Assembly (NCBI GenBank): GCA_028673005.1 | Contig: CM054117.1 | Span: 1,240,001 to 1,304,000, forward strand | DNA: 64,000 bases | Reading direction: 5' to 3' | Origin: Tanypteryx hageni | Lineage: Eukaryota > Arthropoda > Insecta > Odonata > Petaluridae | In this document: piece after piece, positions 55,690 through 64,000 of the stretch | Position numbering within the stretch: position 1 is the stretch's first letter | How the letters are laid out: every line of letters begins with the position of its first letter | The notes under the pieces: model-generated | The model's database searches: none | What the model was told of the DNA's origin: nothing | The model's input: the letters and a program-made list of their open reading frames with translations, nothing else | Translations under genes and position numbers: made by a program

Positions 55690-56865
55690 TAGGGATTGCT
55701 ATCCCAGTGGAATTTTCCAATACCGGGATTCTGGAATCCCGGGATTTGCTTTTATTACAAATATACCTACAAATTAGAAACAATTCCTGATGTAAAAACA
55801 GCTAATATTTATTTATGCCTTTAATACATTGAATTTTGCCTATAGTAAACGAAATTAAAAAGAAATGGTGTATGTGTAAATGTAATGCATGAATGTGTGA
55901 AAATAAAACGCTAATGTTACATTTAAGAAACCTTAATACACAAACCACAGTACAATGAACTCCATTGAAAAAACAAAAGACACATGCACACACAGTTTGG
56001 GGGGGGGAGGGGGTGCCGGTGGTGTAGTGGTTAGGATGCTGGCTGCTATTAGCCTGCTGCTCGAATGGGCAGCGGGCATGAATCCTGTGAAAGTAGGATT
56101 TTTTCAAGGTCACCCAACCCTCTGTTTGTGTGGTTTAAGGAGACTGTGCGAAGTCAGCATTCTGTCTATCGCAAAGGATGCTAAGCCGTTGACCACCTTA
56201 GTGCTTTTTGTTAAGAGTAGGCTAATGCTGGCACCAGGTTTTACTCCTCCCTTGTGAGTGTATTCGGTGTGGTTGGAGTTATGTCTATAATAATCCAAAA
56301 ATGAAGTATGCTCTTAAAAAGCAGAGTGCACATAATGTTTTATTGCTCATTTTTGATCTGTACTTCTTGCAAAATATGCCTTTCAGATTCTATGCTCGTT
56401 GGAGGAATAGAAAGCAACTGTTCTTAAAGGAACTGTAATTTTTCACCTCTATGTCCACTTTCACAGAAGAAATTCAGCTCACTTGTGATTGCTGCTGTCA
56501 TTTCAGTGGAGCTGGACTTGTACTACATCAGTATTGGATGTCCAAGTAGTGCCATCTATTAGTAAAAGCGAAAATCAGGCATTTTTTTCGAAGATGTAAA
56601 AACTTTTTCGAGTACTCTTTTGGAGTATTTGGATTTTTTTCCTTAGATAATCATCGAACAGATACTTAAATACAGAATTTGAACCTTTTATAATTGACAG
56701 ATATACATTAGAAGGCTTAAAGAAAATGGGGAAACTTTCCTGTTTGCAAAATTGCTGATAAGTTAAAACAGAAATTTGAATCCTGAAATCTTGGGATTTT
56801 CTTATTCCTAATCCCGGGATTCCGGAACTGTAATTTTGGGCAGAATTCTGGGATTGCAGTCTCTA
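55690..56865. mobile_element. Non-autonomous hAT element carrying a SINE
   Basis: The ends are TAGGGATTGCTATCCC and, reverse-complemented, TAGAGACTGCAATCCC, with more inverted similarity inside (CCGGGATTCTGGAATCCCGG-like). The flanks are GTTGCAAT (55682-55689) and GTTGTAAT (56866-56873), an 8-bp duplication with one change. No transposase lies inside. SINE copy 2 inserted into it later. Confidence 0.85.
56014..56270 (+). repeat. tRNA-derived SINE, copy 2
   Basis: Matches the SINE at 318-638 from TGCCGGTGGTGTAGTGGTTA through the body (GTAGGATTTTT, CAAGGTCA, GCTAAGC), with about 25 percent difference. The B box reads GGGCATGAATCC here, so it is eroded. It follows a G-run. The target duplication is unclear. 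Confidence 0.75.
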
Positions 56866-57636
56866 GTTGTAATTCATTACAAATTCTTCTAATTTGCTTT
56901 TACTTTTAAGAATATCGCGAACAGCTTGAATTCCAATTCAAAAGTCTATAGCAATCTTAGAAACAGTTTCACCTCTATTGAATTTTCTTAAAAAATTTTA
57001 ATTTGTCTTCTATAGATAACGCTATTTGATTGTCCTAAAATGTTTAATAACTCTCTGAAAAACTAAAACAAATGATAATGATTGATGATACAGGTGACTT
57101 CAAGTAAAATTTCCTTTATCCTAATCTCTCCAGTTTTATGTTAACCTGTCAAATGCAATTAAATAAAGCAGCATTTGTTTTGCTGCTTATGTATATTCAA
57201 TCATTTTTGCCAATTATTTGGGAAAAAATCAGTAAAAACTAGGAATAGTCAAATGATTCTTCATTTGTATTTCATTATTTTTGAATTTAACAATTAAATT
57301 AAAAACACATGCATAATATTTTAGTCTGCAGTTTGGGACAAAGTTTGGTTTAAAACTTGGGAGAACTCAGAAAAGAGAATTGACATTATTATTTTTCCAA
57401 AATAAGTCCTCTGTATCTTATTCTTCTCTTTGAGCAAAACTTGACACTCCTTTCCTTCTTCTGCTTATGGAGGTTTTATTTTGGAAAAGGATAGAAGTGG
57501 TAGTGATGTTCTGTTATTCATTCTCCACCAGATGTTTTTATGGCCCCAAATGCCTCATAAAAATTTATTATAAGATACTAAAAATGTAGGAAAAAGTGAG
57601 TTATAAAAAACTAGCATTTTAAGTTTCAAAATACAC

Positions 57637-58320
57637 CCAATCCCCAACTAACACGAATTCTCCTGACATGATTTCAGTTTAACATTGTTTTAAAGTAGGG
57701 CTGGTTTTCGACTAACACGACTGGCCATTCGGTTTAACAGGATTTCCCCATGACTTCTCTACGATCATGGAAAGTTCTAGAAAGTGAAAACAGAAAAAAG
57801 TTTAGACACGTTTGGCCTGCTCTTGCGAGATGCTTAGTTAAGAGAGAGAGAGACTCTTGCAACCAAGAAGCAAGAGTAAGATGCAGTGAGAGGGAAACAT
57901 GGCAATAATGTGAAAAGAGGAGGGAGGAGCTCCACTTTCTACTGGAGGGGAAATTGCATGGCGAAGCCAAACGCTCGCTGGTGAGCAACATTGTGCACTG
58001 TGCATACTTGCCTTCTAGCATCCCACGAGTCAGTGCGCTTCTTCTCAGTCAGTTTTTGTCCACCGTCATGCTACTAACATGTTATCTTAGAACTACAATG
58101 GTCTAGTGATTTACGTTATTAATTCACATAACTTTACATTAAATTCACCCTCAAAGTGATATCATGATTGGTAAGGACCAGAAGCATGGTGATGAGAGTA
58201 ATAAACCCAGAAAAGTTATTTTGCTAGAGCAAAAACTAGATGTATTTAAGTGCTATGAGAACAATGAATGAACACATGATACTGTTCATGATTCAGGTCT
58301 TAATGAAGCAGTGCTATGAG
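57637..58320 (+). pseudogene. Tigger-like transposon, 5' fragment
   Basis: Begins after TA with CACCCAATCCCCAACTAACA, a Tigger-type end; a related phrase CGACTAACACGACTGG follows within 90 bp. At 58164 a frame opens MIGKDQKHGDESNKPRKVIL and continues LEQKLDVFKCYENNE to a stop, then THDTVHDSGLNEAVL. This is the Psq-type HTH start of a Tigger transposase. Nothing of the catalytic part is present. Confidence 0.65.
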
Positions 58321-58384
58321 TCATATACATTACCATTGTTTATTTTCAGTAAAAATGATATACATGTATGAAATATACATAAAA

Positions 58385-59660
58385 AAAGCATCATCATAGG
58401 TCATCATAGGCATTCTGTCCGTAGACAGGTCTTAATCCTTATTCTCTTATTCCTATCTCTTTCCCTTTTTCCATCTAGTTTTCCTTCTAACACGTCTTGA
58501 ATCATACTCTCTCTCCTCAGGTAATGTCCAACCCAGTTTGCCTTCCTTTTTCTAATAGTCTGTATAATCATTCACTTCTCTCCTATCCTTCATAGCACTT
58601 CATCATTTTTCATCCTATCTGTCCAATTTTTCTTCAGCATTCTCCTCCAAGTCCACATTTCAAAGCTTTCCAAGTATTTGATGCCATTTTTCCTTATCGT
58701 CCCTGTTTCTGCTCCGTAGAAAGCTATACTCCATACATAGCATTTTATGAACTTCTTGCGGATATCTTCCCTTATATTCGCCATTAGTAGGTGCTTCTTT
58801 CTTCTGAAAGTCACTTTTGCTTTTCCTATTTTAGTCCTGATCTCATCCATACATTTTGCTTCTCTTGTTATGATGCTTCCAAGGTATTTATTGTCTGAAA
58901 CTTGTTCTAAAGGCCTTCCTCCAATACTTATGCTCAGATTCCATTCTTTGCCCGATATTCGAATGACCTTGGATTTTTCTGTATTTATTTCCATACCATA
59001 TTTTCTACTTGTTTTTACTAGTCTATTTACCATTTTCTGGAGTTCCTCTTCCTTTCTTGCTATAAGTACTTGATCATCCATGTATTTTAATGTTATTTTA
59101 ATCCTTCCTCCAATTTTTAAATCCCCTGTGCCTTCTAAAGCTTCTTGCATTAGACTTTCTCCATATATATTGAATATGGTCGGCAATAGGCAGCAGCCCT
59201 GTCTTACTCCTCTGTCAATATTTACTCTGCAGGTGACCGCATTCTCCAACCTGACCTTTACTACTTGATTCACATATAAATTCCTGATCAGTCTCCTGTC
59301 TTTACAGTCTACACCTGTATCCTTTGATATCTTCATCAACATTACCCAATTTACTCTATCATAGGCCTTCTGCCAGTCTACGAAATATACGCAGATATCT
59401 TGACTGTGAAAGGGAAAGAGAGTTATCAAGATATGAAGAGGACAGCGGAAAATTGGAGTATATGGAGAACCAGGTTTAACCAAGAATAATCACGGACCTG
59501 TCTACAGACAGACTACCTAGGATGATGATATTGACTGTATTCTGTTGCCCTTTCTGGTATGATTCTAACTACCCCTATAGCATCTCTAGTTCCTCATCCT
59601 TTTCTGAAACCGAATTGATGCTCCCCTAGCATTTCTTCTGGCTTTTTCTCCAACCTTTTA
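58385..59660 (-). pseudogene. RTE-type LINE reverse transcriptase, minus strand
   Basis: A minus-strand frame of 297 codons (58590-59483) holds most of the RT: CVYFVDWQKAYDRVNWVMLM (first Asp), DRGVRQGCCLLPTIFNIYGE and LKYMDDQVLIARKEEELQKM (Asp-Asp; the usual Tyr-Ala is Tyr-Met). Then come the thumb and KYLGSIITREAKCMDEIRTK. After a stop the C-terminal RRRKANWIGH-like segment (KRKANWVGHYLRRESMIQDV) continues to about 58420, and the tail is a TGATGA repeat. Upstream, EHQFGFRKG.GTRDAI (about 59590-59640) precedes it, and a piggyBac interrupts the LINE at 59661. A 123-bp plus-strand insertion lies within (59408-59530). Confidence 0.85.
59408..59530 (+). repeat. 3' tail of the same LINE family, inserted in opposite orientation
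   Basis: The insertion is flanked by TTGACTGT on both sides (59400-59407, 59531-59538), an 8-bp target duplication. It ends GACCTGTCTACAGACAGACT and GGATGATGATA, matching the 3' tail of the surrounding LINE (GACCTGTCTACGGACAGA..., on the minus strand near 58430). Without it, the RT frame runs through SQDICVYFVDW. So a short 5'-truncated copy hit its own relative. Confidence 0.8.
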
Positions 59661-59782
59661 TTAACCCTTCCCATGTCGCTAAAATATACAGAGATTTTAA
59701 ATTCCTGTTCATTTTTTTCAGATAAAATTTTTTAAAAATGGGTATTTTTTTTAAAAGCCAAATCAGTCAACTACATATTCAT

Positions 59783-62700
59783 CAGGGGCGTATATTCAGG
59801 GTGTGCTAGGTGTGCGGTGCACACCCACGGATTCGCAGTGTCACAGATATTATATTTTTGCATTTATTCCCGGTAAAGACTCCCCTAATCGTTTTCTGGC
59901 TTCGCGTGATTCCTAAAATCAAATCCAATATACAATGTTTCATGAAGAGGAGAAGTTTCGGCGCGTAAACATTGTATCACATTCACGTTAATAGCCCGGG
60001 TGTGCGGTAAGTAATACGAGCAGCTTTGAGCCCTTTAAACATACGTACAGATGACGCAGCGGGTCAAATTCTTAGCCTCCTTGTGGTTTTAAACCGTCCA
60101 GAAGGCGTGGCAGGGTGTGCGCTGAGACAACAGCACCCAGAAGTAGTTGGCTGTTGTGATTGGCTATTGTGTGAAGCAATCCAATTCAACGTTGTTACTT
60201 GTCATGAGATGCTGTTTTTGTTTTCTGAGTTTCGTCTGTTTTGCGTGCGTGGGGTAAGGTGTGAACCGACGTGTTTATGACACCGATTTAGACAAGTTTT
60301 TAACATATATTTATAATTTTTTAGATATAATTTATAACTTTTTGCCCATATTTACAATGGTAAACAGTGTTGACGATGTACTGAATGCCCCGTTTTCTGC
60401 CAGAGCTTTTGCGGATTGTATGAACATAGTCGAAGAAGGTAAGCCTTGTCCTCCTATTCCAAATTTATTGTGCAAGCACAAAGATGCAAAAACAGAGTAC
60501 ATGAGACATTTCTCTGTTTCACAATACGGTACAGTAGAATGGTTAACTGGATGTGAAGTGCGGTCAAGACTTTTTTGTTGGCCTTGTTTATTATTCTCCA
60601 AAGAGAAAAGTGTTTGGAATAAGCACGGGTATTCCGATCTTAATCATTTAGCTGCAGCAGTGCAAAAACATGAGCGCTCCCAACCACATGTTCAGTCATT
60701 TTTAAATCTTAAGATGTTTGGAAAACAAAGAATTGACACTCTCATTGACAGCCAAAGAAAAGATGAAATTAGTCGTCATAATGAACAAGTAAAGAATAAT
60801 AGAGACATTTTAAAAAGATTAATTGATGCTGTATGTTATTTGGCTAAGCAAGAGCTTCCTTTGAGAGGTCATGATGAGTCTGAAGATTCAGCCAACTGAG
60901 GGAATTATATAGAATTTTTAAATGTGCTCCGTGAGTATGATCCTCTTTTAGACAGTCATTTAAAGGCATCGACTATATTTCGAGGAACTTCTCCCACAGT
61001 ACAAAATGATATCATTAACGCTATATCTGATGTGGTTAAAGATGCTATAAAGAAAGAAATTTCTTCCGCTACATTTGTGGCCATTCTTCTGGATGAAACT
61101 TCTGATGTCATGTCGAAATCGCAGGTATCAACTGTTTTTCGTTTTGTCCATAATGGGCAAACACACGAAAGGTTTATCGGATTTACAGACGTAAGTGATG
61201 ATAGAACGTCTAGTGGTCTTTTTAAACATGTTGTAAACAGAGTTGAGGAATTTAATATTAAGGACAAGTTGGTCGACCAAACTTATGATGGTGCCTGTGT
61301 AATGAGTGGACATATTAATGGGTTGCAGAGTAAAGTTATCGAGGCCTATCCTTTAGCAATATTTACGCATTGCTACGCTCACGTTTTGAACTTAGTTCTG
61401 AAGCAAAGCCTCTTGAATATCAAGGAATGTAGATTGTTTTTCCAAACTATCAGTGGATTGGCAGCATATTTTTCTAACTCATCGAAAAGAGTAAATGCTT
61501 TGCAAGATTTTGTTGCTAAAAAATTACCCTCCATCGCACCAACCAGATGGAACTTTACTTCCCGTTTATCAAACACAGTAAAACGCCACAGAAGTCAACT
61601 TATTGCATTTTTTGAACACATTGTGGAGAATTCTGGGGAATGGGACGTGGATGCTGTAATCAAAGCTCGTGGTTTTTTGTATTTCTTGCAAGATTTTCAA
61701 ACAATTTTTCTGTTAGAAATTTTTTCTGTTCTGTTTGGCTATACTGATGTTTTGAATAATATATTGCAAACATCATCCTATGACATATTGTACTGTTGTA
61801 AAAAGGTGCATGATACTATGAAACAGCTTAGGAATGACAAGGAACATGGATTTGATGATATTTGGGTTTCTGCAAAGGAAAAGCATACGGTTGAGTCGTC
61901 GAAGCCTAAAAGACGAAAAGGATCTAAAGAAGAGGAGAAGAGCGCGTGGCTTCGATTATACCAGAGAATAGTCGACTGCATGTGCCTGGAGATGGAAGAA
62001 AGATACTCTTCACTTTCGAAACTTGAGTTTTTTCAACTCCTTTGTAGCGAAAGATATGATCAGTATGCGAAAACTTTTCCTGATGGTATTCTAGAAAAAT
62101 TAAAGGATTTCTACGGACCAGTTTTTGACTACGTTCGCCTAGAAAATGAACTAAATGTGCTCTTTTCTTCTGATGAATTTGCGAGGAAACCAGTGCATCA
62201 CCTATTAAAATTCATGCAAGAAAATCAGCTTCAGGTTGCATTCAAGGAAATTTATAAATTAGCGGTACTTATCATGACGATTCCGAGTTCTACTGCTACA
62301 GTCGAGCGTTCTTTTTCGGCTATGAAGAGAATACATACGTGTTATAGAGGAACACAAACTCAGGAAAGGTTATGCGGCCTAAGTTCACTCGCCATTGAAA
62401 AGACATTGCTGGTGGAAATGAAGAAAAGACCTTCATTTTATGATGATGTGCTAACACAATTCCTAAGGCAAAACAGGAGATTGGAACTGGTGTATAAATA
62501 AGTAAGTGAAATGAGTTTTTTAAGCCTTTCTTTGATTCAATCGGGAAAATAATATTTTCCCAAGTGATTACTTTTTCAGATTTCTGTGCGTATTATATCG
62601 TTGTACATATTTAAAAATCGTAGAAAAATACAGATAATTCGTGCTTCACTCTAGTATTTGCCAATGATATCCTAATCTTCTCACAACGAAGCGTTAACCC

Positions 62701-62952
62701 TTTTCACATAAACGGCGCGCGTGATGCATAATTATATCAGTTACTGAATTAAAGTATTCAAAATTATTCTACGATTAATTGCATTAGACCAATTAAGAAG
62801 AGCGCTGCTGCGCTATGCTCTCTTAAAACTTTCACACGTCGATAAAAACGCAATCGTACGCTCAAATTAACACGCGAATTTTGTAGCGCGGGTTGCATAA
62901 CCCCCTCCCCAATAAAAGCACACCCAACCTAAATGGGCACGCGACGCCACTG
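59783..62952 (+). mobile_element. Young hAT transposon with perfect 8-bp target duplication
   Basis: A 3170-bp element starting CAGGGGCGTATATTCAGGG and ending with the complement of CAGTGGCGTCGCGTGCCC, flanked by perfect ATATTCAT repeats (59775-59782, 62953-62960). The subterminal block GGGTGTGCTAGGTGTGCGG has a counterpart GGTTGGGTGTGC at the other end. It carries an almost intact transposase. Confidence 0.9.
60261..62501 (+). pseudogene. hAT transposase (ZMYM1-like), one in-frame stop
   Basis: A single frame of about 746 codons, interrupted only by TGA at 60897-60899 (after DESEDSAN, before GNYIEFLNVL). The likely start is Met at 60261 or the Met at 60357 (MVNSVDDVLN). The domains in order are: a TTF-type zinc finger (MRHFSVSQYGTVEWLTGCEV, RLFCWPCLLFSKEK, HERSQPHV, about 60505-60700); the DUF4371-like RNase H core with FVAILLDETSDVMSKSQVST (first Asp, about 61090) and DQTYDGACVMSGHINGLQSK (second Asp, about 61280); the motif FTHCYAHVLNLVLKQ; and the hAT C-terminal dimerisation domain TIPSSTATVERSFSAMKRIH (about 62280-62340). 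A single CGA-to-TGA change would explain the stop (inference). All other parts look functional. Confidence 0.9.
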
Positions 62953-63157
62953 ATATTCATATATATGATAACTGCACTTATAACATAAATATTATAGATA
63001 TGAGGTAGTTATTACTCTCCAAGTATGATGTTGTTTAGCAGTGATTTTTCTAAAACTGGTGGTGCATCTCTGAATACTATCTCTAACTAACACTATTAAA
63101 TATGTACACTATTTACAGTTAATTGAATATTTACATCTGTTTGCACTCCGCTACTCC

Positions 63158-63780
63158 TCAAATATTTTTCTTTGTGTGATAGTCCTCAATGCAATTGGAA
63201 AATAGCATGAGAAAATCATTTAAAGAAAAAACATCGCCAAAAAATTGCATTTGCTTGATCCATTCTGTACTGAAATATTCTTGCATTTCAGTCTTTGGAT
63301 TTAGGCCCACATTTATAATTACGCCAAGGAAGGCCTCGATATCACAAGATTCACTACTCTTCCAATTAGCGAGACGTGATGTAGGCGAATTCTGCTTGGC
63401 CAATTTTCTGTTTTTGTCGTAGAGATTGGTTTCATCTCGTATTAGACTGATCATTTCATCTCCAAAAAAAGTCGGAATTATTGTATAGGTTCGCTGTGAA
63501 TATTAAAATCACTTGGAAGAATTATTCCCGGTGTAACCTCACTAAAATTAGGTTGAAAACTTGGACCAGGGTCATTAGAAACAATGTCCAACCAACCTGT
63601 CGTAAGTCTTGGCATAGGTTCACCATTTAACACGATTTCCTCCTCATCTTCGTCTAATTCCCTTTCACTATTCATCAGACTATCTGATTCATCACTAAAA
63701 CTATGGAAATATTCTTCATCATCACTTATTTCAGCTAATAATTGGACCAAATCCGATACCGATACTTCAAAGTCTGCCAT
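63158..63780 (-). pseudogene. piggyBac transposase N-terminal half
   Basis: Starts MADFEVSVSDLVQLLAEISD at 63780 with an acidic, Ser-rich N-terminus (SDESDSLMNSERELDEDEEE), typical for the family. After a frame change at 63455-63478 it continues with ETNLYDKNRKLAKQN and DIEAFLGVIINVGLNPKTEM, EYFSTEWIKQM and FGDVFSLNDFLMLF, the conserved block before the DDE core. The core itself is not found up to the hAT edge. The start is chosen because the acidic stretch begins there and no longer frame exists upstream. Confidence 0.8.
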
Positions 63781-64000
63781 GACGGATGTTTACGTTCTCA
63801 AAAAGGAAATTCAAGTTCGAAAAATGTAAATTTTATGGGTTATTTTGACTTACTCGGTGCTTTGACGTCATTACCAGTATTCTCTTTCTAAAGCGACCAT
63901 CTCCTGCTTTCTAGTATCACTTACGGAAGGTAGAATAAAAGCTATGCTAGTGAATGGCAGAATGCGGAATATATCGTATACGACACGGAACAGCAGGCAT

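Larger units (their letters stand above)
55115..57035 (-). pseudogene. Tigger/pogo transposase relic, split by a hAT MITE
   Basis: On the minus strand the N-terminal HTH is at about 56885-57010 (SIEDKLKFLRKFNRGETVSK, IGIQAVRDILKSKSKLEEF). The chain is then interrupted by the insertion at 55690-56865 and resumes with HEKRKRMKGATHEQLHTVMI and WFQEKQADRT (CENP-B-type HTH, about 55580-55670). Next is VFCDELDKLIQEKGLVEEQV and YNTDETGLYKISKDRITVLC (first catalytic Asp, about 55355), ending at VIGKSKSYRTLKNIINKLPE. The rest of the DDE domain is lost. Stops and shifts are frequent. Confidence 0.8.
59665..64000 (-). mobile_element. piggyBac-type transposon running past the window end
   Basis: The left end is TTAA (59661-59664) followed by CCCTTCCCATGTCGCTAAAA, a piggyBac-type terminus, inserted in the RTE LINE. 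The N-terminal half of a piggyBac transposase lies on the minus strand at 63158-63780, so the 5' end of the element is to the right, beyond 64000. A hAT element split it at 59783. The sequence between the hAT and the coding part (62961-63157) is probably diverged coding or untranslated sequence. Confidence 0.7.

Overview
This window is eukaryotic, AT-rich genomic DNA, almost certainly from an arthropod. There is no operon structure, Shine-Dalgarno pattern or dense gene order. Instead there is one clear spliced coding exon and a large load of eukaryotic transposable elements: Ty3/Gypsy, Penelope-like, LINEs, tRNA-derived SINEs, hAT, piggyBac, mariner and Tigger/pogo. The exon (3831-4010, + strand) reads as the end of the Spond_N domain of a spondin-2/mindin-like secreted matrix protein. 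The rest of the window is probably intronic or intergenic to that gene. A chelicerate or a hemimetabolous insect with a big genome would fit, but the sequence does not settle the lineage.

Layout. 0.2-2.6 kb: a tRNA-derived SINE with a perfect 14-bp target duplication, an unrecognised coding-like relic, an inverted repeat and a hAT MITE. 3.8-4.0 kb: the host exon. 4.5-8.8 kb: a degenerate Mag-like Gypsy element on the minus strand. 8.8-14 kb: mostly featureless, with a TA-flanked MITE and an inverted Penelope fragment. 14-23.2 kb: a nested stack. A Penelope-like element is split by a foldback-type transposon with arms of about 16-bp tandem repeats and a 9-bp target duplication; that transposon holds a Tigger/pogo element with an intact 581-codon transposase. 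The same Penelope copy is also split by an inverted-dimer tRNA-Gly SINE and ends in a second palindromic tRNA-like element, which itself holds a hAT element. 23.7-29.7 kb: a second structure with inverted minisatellite arms, enclosing a Tigger deletion derivative and a piggyBac element.

29.7-46 kb: relics of hAT, mariner, LINE and pogo, a piggyBac split by a full-length mariner, and a 2.85-kb non-autonomous piggyBac-like element whose boundaries are supported by a related uninterrupted repeat copy. 46.7-52.9 kb: a Gypsy element with two 350-360 bp LTRs, gag, pol and a broken envelope-like third reading frame. 53-59.7 kb: a CR1/Jockey-type LINE, Tigger fragments (one split by a hAT MITE that carries a SINE) and an RTE-type LINE containing a tail of its own family. 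59.7-64 kb: a piggyBac that runs off the window, split by a nearly intact hAT (perfect 8-bp target duplication, one in-frame stop).

The genes do not form a pathway. Many nesting events can be ordered in time from target duplications and restored frames. Most coding entries are pseudogenes. The two best preserved are the Tigger transposase (no internal stop) and the 59.8-63.0 kb hAT transposase (one stop).
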